Positions 1 to 11,185 of a DNA stretch of 64,000 bases are shown here, piece after piece. Under the pieces are notes generated by a model. It ran no database searches. It was not told where the DNA came from and saw nothing but the letters and a program-made list of their open reading frames with translations. Source of the DNA: Glandiceps talaboti (Eukaryota > Hemichordata > Enteropneusta > Spengelidae); assembly GCF_964340395.1 (NCBI RefSeq), contig NC_135571.1:13878546-13942545 (forward strand). Reading direction: 5' to 3'. How positions within the stretch are numbered: the first letter of the stretch is position 1; every line of letters starts with the position of its first letter. The translations under genes and the position numbers were made by a program.

Positions 1-212
1 CATACATACATACATACATGCATACATGCATACATACATACATACATACATACATACATACATGCATACATACATACATACATACATACATACATACATA
101 CATACATACATACATACATACATACATACATACATACATACATACATACATACATACATACATACATACATACATACATACATACATACATACATACATG
201 TATACATACATG
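1..212. repeat. (CATA)n microsatellite
   Basis: Tetranucleotide repeat CATA/TACA running from the window edge, with a few TGCA interruptions. Open frames through it (IHTY repeats) are products of the repeat, not genes. Confidence 0.98.
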
Positions 213-2360
213 ACTAGAATGCAATACAATATAAAACTATATAAATCAGACAAAACATAACGGCTTCATTAAAATCACAAATTTTGAAATGCTTAGGTAA
301 AATTCTAAAGATGAACTGCTTTTGGGTAAAAGCTATTTTTAAAACGTACAGTTCTTGATCTGAATGACCTAAAACATTTCCCAGAGGGAAGTAAATCAAA
401 TAAGTTATGTGCTAGGTGTGATAGGTCTGCAATGATTGTTTGCATTTACCAGACAGATTTGATTTGATTTGATTTGATTTGATTGACTGATTTCACAACA
501 CGTAAGCGAGAAACAAAGTTTCTGTTCAACACCACTTGTACTCTTACATGTATCTTCGTAAACTTTGGTCACAAATTCTAGATAGTTCTGGTAAAGTCAA
601 CTGCACATGGATGGGTCTGAAGTTGGAACGTTGTGTAAGAGACTACCTGGTCTTCCTGATACTTTACCTTTTTATATATCTGGATCCACGACGTATTAGC
701 GAGGCTCTTATATACACACGACCATTCTCGTCTGCCACAATATTCTTCCCCGCCGATGCAACAAGAAATAACGGATCGGAGTGCATGCAATATGAGTTAT
801 ACTCCGCTCCGACTAGTCCCCGTATTGTTTTAACCGTGCACATGTTCTCAACTTCATTTCAATAACACTTTTTCAGTATATGGGATACAATTCTTCATTG
901 GCATGACAATACATACGTGCTACAGTGTTAGTAACAGAGCTATGGGAGAAAATGCCGATGTTTTTGAAGGGTGAACATGGAAATATTGCTCGAAGAACTG
1001 TAACTCTGTTACAGATAGAATGAATCCTTGCCAGGTTAATGGATTTCACACTGAACTTTTGGTAAAACATCGGATTATTTGGCCGAGGTATGCATAATTT
1101 GACTTCTACAGCGAATTTTGTCATTAACATGATAATGGGTAAGAGTACTGACTCAGCCTACAGAGCTGGAGATAACAAGGTTGACTTTCTGGTGAAAAAC
1201 CTAAAAATTCGTCAAATTCGAAGTATAACTTCGTTATAGTACAGGTCCTTGGCCATTTTCTGTTTATAATATCACATTTTCGGTTAACCACCATTAATGC
1301 CCCGAGGACAAAATAACGGACTGGTTAACCAAAAGTGTCCTATTGAAAATAGTAAATGTCTTCTGATACGTCCTATAACTATCCTTTACCAATACTGTAG
1401 AACAGTAGTCAGATGCTGATGCGAAGCGAAGTGTACACGATCAGTTACAGAACCCTTGTCGATATAATTATTATGAAGCAATGGAGTAAATCATGGTGTA
1501 AATTAAAAATGTGTCTTAGTGAGTTAAACTGTGTTTATTTACCAACATTGTATGAAAGTGCTAGATAAAAATAAATTTGTGACAGGCCCTTTTTTTTAAA
1601 AGCAAGATTAGGTAAAATTGGCTGTAACACATTATTTCCTACGAAGTGAGTTTTTATCAATTCGTACTTACCGATAGCAGAATTATCTTGTTTTCTTTGT
1701 CAGTCACACAGTCTTCTATTCCTCAGCACAGTTATCAATCCATAGAGATTCAGCCCTATTTAACAAGAAATATCATACCGGGGGTGTTTTCCTATTTGCT
1801 TTAGAAATGTATAGACTGTTTTCTAATAATTTAAGACTAAAGAATAGTATTAGTGGTTTTAATAAAAGAATCATCATAGATGTGTCACCCCCTGTCACGA
1901 TATCTTAAAACGGACATTGAGTATTCTATACCGAAAAGTCATTTTAAACCGTTTGGTTTGTGATATTACCAAGGTTACAATCTATTAAAATTGTGTTTGG
2001 TATTGTATTATTCGTCTTCTTAGAGTACGGGATGACAATATTTAAAATGGTTTAATAAATTAAGTTAGAAAGCGTACAAAGTACTCCACCATCCGTCCAA
2101 TACCGCATGGAGTGCATGTCATTAAACTTGATGACATTCCGGTTAAGTAGACTATTTGTATAATTTTGGCCATAACGAATTAGTCAAGCGGAAAACAGTC
2201 GTCACTTAGCAACCAGCTACTAACTCCACCGTGTGTTACTCTGTCCTCTGCTACGTAAAATAAAGTTACAAATTATTACATGATATTTAATTTTATTTCT
2301 GTTTATATTCATTTCTTTGTTCCTTCCTTCCTTCCTTTCCTCTGTCTGCCTGTCTAAACG
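213..2360. other. No gene recognised; probable intron sequence
   Basis: AT-rich sequence with a short (GATTT)n tract at 456-484. Open frames of 109 codons (536-865, +) and 85 codons (873-1130, -) are present, but neither resembles a family I know and neither has convincing splice signals at both ends. If the DUOX terminal exon downstream belongs to a normal gene, this stretch lies in its last intron. Confidence 0.5.
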
Positions 2361-2486
2361 TACGTACGTGTATGTATGTATGTATGTATGTATGTATGTA
2401 TGTATGTATGTATGTATGTATGTATGTATGTATGTATGTATGTATGTATGTATGTATGTATATGTATGTATGTATGTATGTATGTA
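2361..2486. repeat. (GTAT)n microsatellite
   Basis: Tetranucleotide GTAT repeat, immediately left of an inverted repeat whose other side is also bounded by a GTAT tract. Confidence 0.97.
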
Positions 2487-2518
2487 AAAAATATATAATG
2501 CTGCTAGGACTGTAGTAC

Positions 2519-2736
2519 AAAGAAATGCATAAGGAACTAATAAACCAGTCCGTATATATAGCTGTTAAATCCGACGTTTCGAATAAATATTCTTTTTCAA
2601 AGGAAAAATTGGCGAGATACAGAAATGCCAGGTCAAAACCCGAACATTTCTAAATATATATTAATATTTATTCGAAACGTCGGATTAAAACAGCTATATA
2701 TACGGACTGGTTTATTAGTTCCTTATGCATTTCTTT
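2519..2736. repeat. Inverted repeat, 73/74-bp arms, between two GTAT tracts
   Basis: The left arm (2519-2591) and right arm (2663-2736) are reverse complements with only a small mismatch/indel near TTAAATCC versus TTTTAATCC. They flank a 71-bp spacer. Both arms carry the motif CGAAACGTCGGAT read outwards from the centre. GAAAC followed by GTCGG recalls the 3' half of hammerhead ribozymes in Penelope-like elements, but no CTGANGA core is present, so only a repeat is claimed. Confidence 0.9.
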
Positions 2737-2893
2737 ATGTATGTATGTATGTATGTATGTATGTATGTATGTATGTACGTATGTGTATGTACGTATGTAT
2801 GTATGTATGTATGTATGTATGTATGTATGTATGTATGTGTGTGTGTGTATGTATGTATGTATGTATGTATGTATGTATGTATGTATGTATGTA
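2737..2893. repeat. (GTAT)n microsatellite with GTGTGT interruption
   Basis: Tetranucleotide repeat with GTAC variants and a short GT run near 2838. It starts directly at the end of the right inverted-repeat arm. Confidence 0.97.
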
Positions 2894-3090
2894 TATTTGC
2901 ACCTTTATATTGTTGCATTCAGTATCTTGAATCTAAAATAATGATTTACACGCTAAGTAGTTGTAACTTTTAGCTGTCTTTCGTTAGTTTATGACATCGT
3001 GTACATATATTTGATGTCCGTATGTAAACAACCATAAAACCAGACACAAATTGTAAATGTGTATTTTGTTGATACGATTTGATGATTAGG

Positions 3091-3849
3091 TACAATACAA
3101 TACAGCACAGCACAGCACAGTACAGTACAGTACAGTACAGTACAGTACAGCACAGTACAGTACAGTACAGTACAGTATAGTACAGTACAGTACAGTACAG
3201 TACAGTACAGTACAGCACAGCACAGTACAGTACAGTACAGTACAGTACAGTACATTATAGTACAGTATAGTACAGCACAGTACAGTACAATACAGCACAG
3301 CACAGCACAGTACAGTACAGTACAGTACAGTACAGCACAGTACAGTACAGTACAGTACAGTACAGTACAATACAGCACAGCACAGCACAGCGCAGTACAG
3401 TACAGCACAGCACAGCACAGTACAGTACAGTACAGTACAGTACAGTACAATACAGCACAGCACAGCACAGTACAGTACAGTACAGTACAGCACAGTACAG
3501 TACAGTACAGCACAGTACAGCACAGCACAGCACAGTACAGCACAGTACAGTACAGTACAGTGCAATACAGCACAGCACAGCACAGCGCAGTACAGTACAG
3601 TACAGTGCAGTACAATACAATACAATACAGCACAGCACAGCACAGTACAGTACAGTACAGCACAGCACAGCACAGTACAGTACAGTACAGTACAGCACAG
3701 CACGGCACAGCACAGCACGGCACAGTACAGTACAGTACAGTACAGTACAGTACGGTACGGTACAGTGCAGTGCAGTGCGGTGCAGTATAGTACAGCACAG
3801 TACAGTATAATAGAGCGCAGTACAGTACAGTACAGTACAGTACAGTACG
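3091..3849. repeat. Pentanucleotide (TACAG/CACAG)n array, about 760 bp
   Basis: About 150 copies of a 5-bp unit that alternates mainly between TACAG and CACAG, with rarer TACAA, TGCAG and TACGG forms. Because neither unit makes a stop in most frames, long open frames (up to 288 codons on the - strand, Tyr-Cys-Thr-Val-Leu periodicity) run through it; they are repeat artefacts. Runs of the C-form are clustered (for example 3295-3310, 3372-3393, 3522-3541), which suggests local block duplication. Confidence 0.97.
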
Positions 3850-4690
3850 ACACAAAACGTGTCTTACTACACCATATAGAGATACTGATATACAAATGGC
3901 ACTATATATTGAGAATTAAGTTTTCACCTCTGAATTAAAAATGTTATAAATCTATGATATTGTCATATTCCTCGAACCGCTAAAAGTTCTATTATGAATG
4001 CACATATTGCCTCAAAGTGAATTAATAGAGTACACTCTGACGTACGGTATCTATAGTAACAGCTAGTCAGAAAAGGACTATCGCTCTTACTAATGGAATC
4101 GAATACAGAGCTAAAGTTTCCATAGATCGTGTATTAGATAGACATAGTGCAAAACACGTCAGATGAAATGAGATGAAAAACATATCATGCTGGCAACAAA
4201 ATATGACTTACAATAGTAGATCAGACGTTGTCGTTGTTTTAAATAGAAGGATACAATACACCTACCGTACCAAAATACTGCTGTGACGGTCTTTATGTTA
4301 CATTTTGAAATATTGTCGCCAATAGGGTTTCCATGGTACGTGTAGTAGGCATGGTGAAAAAGTGTTTTTAATAAAATGTATCTGAAACGACAAATATTAA
4401 ACTATGGTTTTATAAACTGTATAATTCATGAAAGGAAAAGAAAACTTAAAACTGAAAACGATTTGGCGTTTCTTAGCAATCGTGCAAACTTTGACATGTG
4501 AAATCGCGAAATGACTCTCCAGAACCCATCGTTTACGGAGGTACATATCCTTCCTGGAGTGGTATTCACCTTAATGTCAATATTTTCAATTTAAAAGAAA
4601 TTCTTCATCTAAATAAGAAGAACATAAATATTGCTAATATTCATTGGGAATAACTAACTTGCAAATAAAAGCTGAATGTATATGATTTAC
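3850..4690. other. No gene recognised
   Basis: Unique AT-rich sequence with no coding signal I can support. It probably lies within the last intron of the DUOX-like gene. Confidence 0.45.
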
Positions 4691-4876
4691 CATTGTAGAC
4701 AACACTTTAAAGAACTTCTCAAGTTTCTTCTGTCTTTCCTGGTGGGTGTATGCATTATTCTTGAGGTACCTTTGAGACCGGGTCACTTCCTGGCAAGCAA
4801 CCCCGACAGTTTGTAACACAGTCTTCAAACGATTCAGGAATGTCATCCTTTCGTTAATGTTCTCGAATAGAAGAAT
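4691..4876 (-). CDS. Candidate internal coding exon on the minus strand, unknown protein
   Basis: On the minus strand an acceptor-like TTTGATTTAG ends at 4877 and a donor-like GTAAAT starts at 4690. Between them lie exactly 186 nt, 62 codons, open in phase 0 at both ends. The translation begins ILLFENINER and ends KFFKVLSTM. It is rich in Lys, Arg, Gln, Leu and Asn and looks helical and soluble, unlike the repeat-driven frames around it. I do not recognise the family. It lies antisense inside the probable last intron of the DUOX-like gene, so it would belong to an overlapping gene or to an exon moved here by duplication. A start at the internal Met (4846) would also be possible, but the upstream splice signal argues for an internal exon. 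No partner exon was found in the window. Confidence 0.45.
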
Positions 4877-5172
4877 CTAAATCAAATTTACATAACAGTT
4901 TAATAATGAAAGGCCGGAGAACAGGTTAATTAAATTTGAATTATGAAAACTATGTAAATTAATTGATAAAATGCATAATATATAGTGATAAAGTACATAT
5001 GAGCAATATAATCCTTGAAAGAGTCTGTATTTTTTAATAATATTCTTGCATATTTTACTATTAATCGAATGTTTTCAAGTGCTTCTACCAAATCAAGTGT
5101 CAAATACTCACCAAGTCATGCTCTTTTACACAACCTGGTGCCAAATACTCACCAAGTCACACTCTTTTAGAT

Positions 5173-5335
5173 ATTCGGGTGGGGAGTACTTGAAAATTTA
5201 TTCGGGTGGGGGGGGGGGTACTTGAAATATTTTGGGTTTTGGCAGGGGTGGTACTTGAAAAATTTTTGAATATGGCAGGGGGGTACTTGAAAAAAAATTA
5301 GGGTTTTACAAAAAATCTCCCGAACCCCCCCCCCC
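5173..5335. repeat. G-rich dispersed repeat (short tandem GGGGGTACTTGAAA units)
   Basis: Four imperfect copies of a module of about 30-50 bp, each a G run followed by (G)TACTTGAAA and an AT-rich stretch, ending in a C run. Related G-rich stretches occur near 16.0 kb and 17.2 kb in this window, so this looks like a dispersed repeat family. Confidence 0.65.
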
Positions 5336-5723
5336 AACAAGTTTTTGTGAAAGCAGCCTTAGTTTGCTAGCCAATCAAAACAGTAGAAGTAAAGCAGTTC
5401 ACTACGCATCAGTTACATAATGATTGCATTTATTGAAAATAAATTAGTTGTATTTGAATATTTATCAATCCATAGACATGTTGTCGCATTGCGTGTCTCC
5501 CCAAATAATGCCATGAAGTATGTATGCGTAAGGAGGAGGTGCGGATGGGGGTGGGGGTAGGGATGGATTGTGTTACATGTCCTACGCAGGGAATGGTTGT
5601 CACATGACCGTACCCTGGATTTACCAGTGAAATCCTCATGCAATATAGCTTTCAACCAGAAAATCAACTATTAATGTGACTAGAGTGTGCTTATAAATGT
5701 TCTCATCTGTGTGTTATATATAG
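5336..5723. other. End of the last intron of the DUOX-like gene
   Basis: No coding sequence is seen. The stretch ends in the acceptor GTTATATATAG directly before the terminal exon. Open frames on the minus strand here (5413-5667) are not protein-like. Confidence 0.5.
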
Positions 5724-5846
5724 GTTGACAAGATTGGTGTTTTCAGCTGCGGTCCCCCATCATTAACAGCAAGTGTTCAACAAACATGTAACAACCTGAA
5801 CTCCCAAGACCAGGCACTCTACTCCCACTATTCTGAAAACTTCTAG
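5724..5846 (+). CDS. Dual oxidase (DUOX-type NADPH oxidase), C-terminal exon
   Basis: This is the terminal coding exon of an NADPH oxidase, a membrane enzyme that passes electrons from NADPH through FAD and haem to oxygen, making superoxide or hydrogen peroxide. The exon starts after the acceptor ATATATAG (5716-5723), is open for 40 codons in phase 0 and stops at TAG 5844-5846. It reads VDKIGVFSCGPPSLT at its start and ends in SHYSENF. The GVFSCGPP motif is the last NADPH-binding segment of the family, and the chain ends in the family's invariant Glu-Asn-Phe. The Asn-Ser-Gln-Asp-Gln stretch before the end fits DUOX better than NOX1-4, whose C-termini differ. Upstream exons (haem peroxidase, EF-hand, transmembrane and FAD parts) were not found in the window and must lie before base 1 if the gene is intact. 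NOX5 is the main alternative. Confidence 0.85.
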   Translation, partial: VDKIGVFSCGPPSLTASVQQTCNNLNSQDQALYSHYSENF

Positions 5847-6478
5847 TTTATTATTTTTAATTTTTTATCAATGATAGTAATAAGGAATAGTGGCTTATAC
5901 ATAAAATGTAAAAGTATTGCGTCAGTTATGTTCATAATATTGACATCTCTAAAACATACCTTACTTATATGCTTTATTTTGAAGACTTTTATTAAAAGTT
6001 AATTTGTCTGTATGTCCATTATTAAAGTATTTCAATCCCAGGTTCTTACATTTGTGTTATCTTATCAGTGAACCCTTGAGGATTACATAGGATTATTCTT
6101 TTGTTCTGGACCATTTTTTCTATAGCTTTGTTTGACAACAATATTTCACATATAATGTTTATTCCTTTATCAAAGTGGGTCTTTAATGTTACTGATGTGT
6201 TGACAGAAAGTATTGACAACTATTATAGTGTTTTATTTAAGATGATAAATTGATAATTATTTGTACAAGTTCATCAATACCGGTTGAAATTAATATTTTA
6301 TTATTACTTTTAACCGTCCATTTCCTATTTTTAATCACAGTTTATAAAACTGCAAAACTTATAATATCGTGGTTTAGTGTACAGATTTTTTGATGCCTCA
6401 GGATAAATTCTGGGGTAATTTATAATGTTTTCTGTAAAACCGTTTTTATATTAATAAAGCAAAGCTTATCCAGCCACA
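5847..6478 (+). other. 3' UTR of the DUOX-like gene
   Basis: AT-rich sequence following the stop codon, running to a canonical AATAAA at 6453-6458 with a GT-rich stretch (CCTGTGTTTG) about 25 bp further on. The exact cleavage point, roughly 6475, is inferred. Confidence 0.55.
6453..6458 (+). terminator. Poly(A) signal AATAAA
   Basis: This is a canonical hexamer about 600 bp after the DUOX-type stop codon, with a GT-rich downstream element. It is the natural end of that gene, though other AATAAA-like matches occur by chance in AT-rich DNA. Confidence 0.55.
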
Positions 6479-6784
6479 ACCCTGTGTTTGCATTTGATGT
6501 TAAATTTCATGTGATGTTTTGAACTTTTTATTTAGAAATTATACTTATTAGTACATACATTTTATTCTTCCTCCTATAGCTAGGATATAAAAAACAAACC
6601 TATTTTGAACAAATCACTTGTCCTATCTTTATCATTAGGTAAATTATCACCAACAGTAGACAGATGTACATAACTGATAAATATCATGTTGATGCCATTT
6701 TGACATTATTTTATATTGTATGATTGTAATGTATTGTGTTTTCTTGTTTTCATTGTTGGTTTCTCTTCTTGTGAAGGCTTAAAT

Positions 6785-7126
6785 TGACCATATGGATGAG
6801 AATTTGGTATTTATTTTGGATTTTTATTTGATAAAACAGCTTCACTATGTTTTTCTACTTGAAAAAATAATGTGAAATAACATATACCAAGTTCATGTTC
6901 ATAACTCAATATATTGCAAAAAGATGTAAAAAGTGCAAAAAGTTTGTTATTGTACGTACAATAACAAACATTTTACACATTGTTTAATCTTTTGCAGTTT
7001 ATTGAGTTGCAAACATTGACTTGGTATATGTTATTTCACATTATTTTTTCAAGTAGAAAAACATAGTGAAGCTGTTTTATCAAATAAAAATCCAAAATAA
7101 ATACCAAATTCTCATCCATATGGCCA
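6785..7126. repeat. 342-bp palindrome without spacer
   Basis: The two halves are inverted copies around a centre at 6955/6956 (TGTACGTACA). Outer arms such as CCATATGGATGAG pair position for position with their partners near 7120 without any net length difference. Some mismatches lie in the inner third. It could be a foldback or MITE-like element, or a snap-back replication product. It holds no gene. Confidence 0.9.
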
Positions 7127-7129
7127 CTT

Positions 7130-7160
7130 TAATAAATAAATAAAAATAAATAAATAAATA
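7130..7160. repeat. (AAAT)n microsatellite
   Basis: Short AAAT/AATA tract directly after the palindrome; it may be a target tract or a tail. Confidence 0.9.
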
Positions 7161-7490
7161 CACCTGGATTTATATATTGAAGCTAACCTTTTCACACATT
7201 CAGTTGGTTCAATACATTCAACTAGTTAATGAGTAAATTTAGATCATCCAGTTAACATCTAGTGTGGACATTACAGAGGGACAAATAATTAGTTAACAAA
7301 ATAGGTGATTCTAAATCATAGTGTGCGTAATTGATTGTACATTTGCACTGTTCGTCTTACATTATGGTTGATGGAATCTTAGTTGGTTATAATGATAAAT
7401 GTATTGGGTATGCATGGAGTTAGTGTATTTTCAAATTGGATGTAATCGATGTATCGTTTCATATCTATGCATACCCCCAATTGATTTTTG
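7161..7490. other. No gene recognised
   Basis: AT-rich unique sequence. The short inverted pair GTATGCATGGAG (7408) and CTATGCATACCC (7463) is the only structure noticed. Confidence 0.4.
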
Positions 7491-7640
7491 CTGTTTGTGT
7501 TTGTGTTTGTGTTTGTGTTTGTGTTTGTGTTTGTGTTTGTGTTTGTGTTTGTGTTTGTGTTTGTGTTTGTGTTTATGTTTATGTTTATGTTTGTGTTTGT
7601 GTTTGTGTTTGTGTTTGTGTTTGTGTTTGTGTTTGTGTTT
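7491..7640. repeat. (TTTGTG)n hexanucleotide repeat
   Basis: About 25 copies of TTTGTG, with three TTTATG variants together near 7570-7590. It gives repeat-driven frames on both strands (LCLCL, HKHKH) that are not genes. Confidence 0.97.
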
Positions 7641-7670
7641 GCATATTTTAGTGTGGACGGACGTGCATAC

Positions 7671-7695
7671 GTGTGTGTGTGTGTGTGTGTGTGTG
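7671..7695. repeat. (GT)n microsatellite
   Basis: Twelve GT dinucleotides shortly after the hexanucleotide tract. Confidence 0.95.
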
Positions 7696-8267
7696 CACAT
7701 AAATGTGTTTTATGTTTGTATAATTTTTTTTAGTGAAGTTTCTCCTGATTACATCCTTTATCGATAGAATAGACCCAATTGTCAGCGATAATAGTTGCTT
7801 ATCCAATTCAGTTCTAACGTATATACTTTATAACATGAAAACCGATGTTGGGTTTTCCCCCTGTATCACAATCTAAAGGAAAATATTTACCAAAGTGGTC
7901 GTACAAAGAACCTATGGACATTATTTTGCTCTCGTGTCATGAGAATTCTGTAATTATCAACTTAGCAATTTTTGTGTATTTGTGTGTTTTGGCAGGGAGG
8001 GGGCACTGAGCTGTTGTATCTTTGATGTTGGGTTGGCAGAGGAAACACTGAAATCAAAGTTGTGTCTTTGATGATGGGTTGGCAGAATGAATCTTTTTTT
8101 TTTGAACAATGAATCTTTTTTGAATTTAAACACTAAATCTAGCTGTCATTACATTCTAATAAGGAGTTGTACAGTGTCATAGGTGCTTTAAAGCATACAC
8201 AGACCCTCCACCAACAGGACACGCAACTGCGGTAAACATCAAAGGATATCTGAATATTTGCAGTACC
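7696..8267. other. No intact gene; short duplication and possible start of a retroelement fragment
   Basis: Contains a two-copy motif with TTTGATG followed by TGGGTTGGCAG (near 8020 and 8070). From about 8165 on, the sequence may already belong to the decayed retrotransposon described next, but I could not align it with confidence. Confidence 0.4.
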
Positions 8268-8588
8268 AACTTAAACAGTGTTACGGCAATGCTATGGGAG
8301 CTTCAATGGGAACCCTTAGAAAACGGGCGAAAGTGTTCCAGGGTAACCATGGCATATAAAACACTAAATGGAAAAGCTGACTTACCAACAGAACAAAGCT
8401 TCAAACGTACGACATCAACTAAATGATCTCATTCACACATGTTCAATGGAATACCAGGAAGAAATAAACACATTCAAAAAATTACTATTATTCCGGCACC
8501 GTAAATGACTGGAATAATCTCCCAAATGACATTGTCTGCTCTTCATCTACTAAAGTATTCAAAGCACAAATCAAATATGATTACTTAC
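8268..8588 (+). pseudogene. Decayed non-LTR retrotransposon ORF2 C-terminus
   Basis: The frame from 8268 reads NLNSVTAMLWELQWEPLENG and continues through VTMAYKTLNG to a stop at 8424. After a frame change, the stretch from 8495 reads GTVNDWNNLPNDIV and continues to about 8588. These are the hallmark C-terminal motifs of the ORF2 of Jockey/CR1/Rex-type elements (the LQWEPLE block, MAYK-LNG block and WNNLP block). Stops and at least one frameshift show that it is dead. No microsatellite tail is seen. Confidence 0.8.
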
Positions 8589-8950
8589 ACACACAATGTA
8601 TAACTGAATGCACTATTAATTTTGACATAATATGAGATACTTTATTTTAGCAAAACGTGACAGTTGCATATAATAATTTGATAATTCACAATAGAGAAGA
8701 AAACACTAGATGTCGCGGAGGTGATTGCACATTAAAGGTTTTGTGGAAACGTAACAGCCAATATTGTCATAGAAACGTACATTACACAACCAATATGGCC
8801 ATAAAAACTTTTTTACAACCAATGTCGTCATGAAAACATATGGAGTATATCGAGATAAATGTAGAGACAGTCCGTTTCATTTAAACTGTTAGGGCCGGAG
8901 TACAAGTGGCCACTGAAATGGAAAATCATAGCAACAGCTCTAGAGAGGGA

Positions 8951-9198
8951 GAATGAATGGATGGACGGATGGCTATGGACGGATGGAAGGACGGAGGGAT
9001 TAACAGACTGTTTATTGGATTATTCAACACATACAACAATTTATATTAGATAAATAAATACTCAAATGAATAAATAAATAAATAAATAAATAAATGAATT
9101 AGCTTTAAATGTTAAAGAGATGAATAATCCAATAAACTCTGTTAATCCCTCCATCCTTCCATCCATCCATAGCTATCCATCCATCCGTCCATCCATCC
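8951..9198. repeat. Inverted repeat with GGATGGAC-type arms and an AAAT loop
   Basis: The left arm (8951-9028) contains GGATGGACGG repeats followed by GGGATTAACAG and TTTATTGGATTATTCA. The right arm (9120-9198) has the reverse complement with scattered mismatches. The loop carries a (AAAT)n tract at about 9067-9093. The right arm runs straight into the long TCTA array, so the inverted copy probably arose within that microsatellite region. Confidence 0.85.
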
Positions 9199-9955
<757 letters not shown>

Positions 9956-10222
9956 ATCAATCCGTCCATTCACTCTCAAGATATAGCATAATTATTGACA
10001 CTTATTAATTATGAAAATGACTAAGCATAACATCAATAAGCTTTATGAGACGTACACCCTGGTATCATGAATGTATGTACAAAATTATATAGAACTTGAA
10101 TCTTGCACTCTTCATATATATCATAATTACTGACAATCATTAATTATGCAGATGACTTATTAAAACTAAAAGCTACATCAACAAACTTTATGGGATATAT
10201 GCCCTTTGGTTTTAGTTAAAGT
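9956..10222. other. Diverged direct duplication, no gene
   Basis: Two imperfect copies of about 130 bp are visible: CATAATTATTGACA...TTAATTATG (9988) and CATAATTACTGACA...TTAATTATG (10120). Both are followed by ACATCAA and a GGTATCATG/GGTTTTAG block. Nothing coding is seen. Confidence 0.6.
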
Positions 10223-11125
10223 ATGTACCAAGTGATATTCAATTTGAAGATAATCATGCCAATGAAGCATAATCTACAGTGTCATCAATACGCTGATGAT
10301 AACAATGTATACCTCGCCTTTTCATATCCAGATGCTTCTACAGCTATTTACTCTACAGAAACCTGCATCAGTGACATAAAACTATGGATGACAGAAAACA
10401 AGTTACAGCTAAATGACTCAAAGACAGAGATTCTCCTTATTCGCTCCAACACATTGCCTGATCCAGTAGACCATCTTAAAATTGGATCAGCATCTGTACC
10501 TGTTGTGAAGACAGCACGGAATATCGGAGTTACTTTCGACAACACACATATGCTGACACACCATATCAAGAATACATGCAATTCCATTTATAACCATCTC
10601 CGCCGAATTGGATCAATTAGAAAATACATTACAAACAAAGCCTGTCAAACACTTATCCATGCTATCTTGTCAGCCAAGCTGGATTACGGAAATGCACTCC
10701 TTTATGGTCTCCCTGATAACTCTATTGCTCTGCTTCAACGTACTCAGAACACTGCTGCCAGAATAGTCACTCGGTCAAAGAAATTCACTCATATCACACC
10801 AACTCTCTGTGACCTACATTGGTTGCCTGTCCACTTAAGGATTGAATTTAAGATCCTTCTCCTGACTTACAAAGCTCAAAACAATAAAGCCCCAGGATAT
10901 ATCTCAGAATTGATCGAGAAATATAAACCACAACGCTCCCTTCGATCAGCTAAAAAAAGCCTGTTAGTCCAGCGTACATTTAACAACAAAACCTATGGTG
11001 GTCGCGCCTTTACAATCTGTGCTCCAAAGCTTTGGAATGACCTACCACAGGATATACGCCAGTCAACAAGCCTGAAAAAACGACTGAAACATCACATGTT
11101 TATGCGAGCATTCTGTGTAAATTGA
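10223..11125 (+). CDS. 5'-truncated non-LTR reverse transcriptase (L2/CR1 type), open over 300 codons
   Basis: The C-terminal part of an ORF2 polyprotein that copies its own RNA at a nicked target. The catalytic YADD box lies at residues 23-26 (HQYADD), followed by LWMTENKLQLNDSKTEI at about 53-69, which is the next conserved block of the palm. Then come the thumb and connection region, and the LHWLPVHLRIEFKILLLTYK and PKLWNDLPQDIR motifs typical of L2/CR1-like elements. The endonuclease and the finger and first palm blocks are missing, so the copy is truncated at its 5' end and cannot be active. The Met at 10223 is probably in flanking DNA; recognisable element sequence begins near 10270. 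The frame is unbroken, so the insertion is fairly young. Confidence 0.88.
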   Translation: MYQVIFNLKIIMPMKHNLQCHQYADDNNVYLAFSYPDASTAIYSTETCISDIKLWMTENKLQLNDSKTEILLIRSNTLPDPVDHLKIGSASVPVVKTARNIGVTFDNTHMLTHHIKNTCNSIYNHLRRIGSIRKYITNKACQTLIHAILSAKLDYGNALLYGLPDNSIALLQRTQNTAARIVTRSKKFTHITPTLCDLHWLPVHLRIEFKILLLTYKAQNNKAPGYISELIEKYKPQRSLRSAKKSLLVQRTFNNKTYGGRAFTICAPKLWNDLPQDIRQSTSLKKRLKHHMFMRAFCVN

Positions 11126-11185
11126 ACACCATCTAGCGCCTTTGAACAATTTGACTTTTTGGAATTTGGCGCTATATAAATTTTT

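Noticed and set aside
536-865. 109-codon plus-strand frame
   Set aside because: There is no recognised domain, no splice signals at both ends, and its composition is like the surrounding intron.
873-1130. 85-codon minus-strand frame
   Set aside because: It looks somewhat protein-like, but I found no family motif or reliable exon borders.
2989-3855. 288-codon open frame on the minus strand
   Set aside because: It is produced entirely by the pentanucleotide repeat; all frames show the same periodic pattern.
7399-7767. 122-codon frame with Cys-Leu repeats
   Set aside because: It is generated by the TTTGTG hexanucleotide tract.
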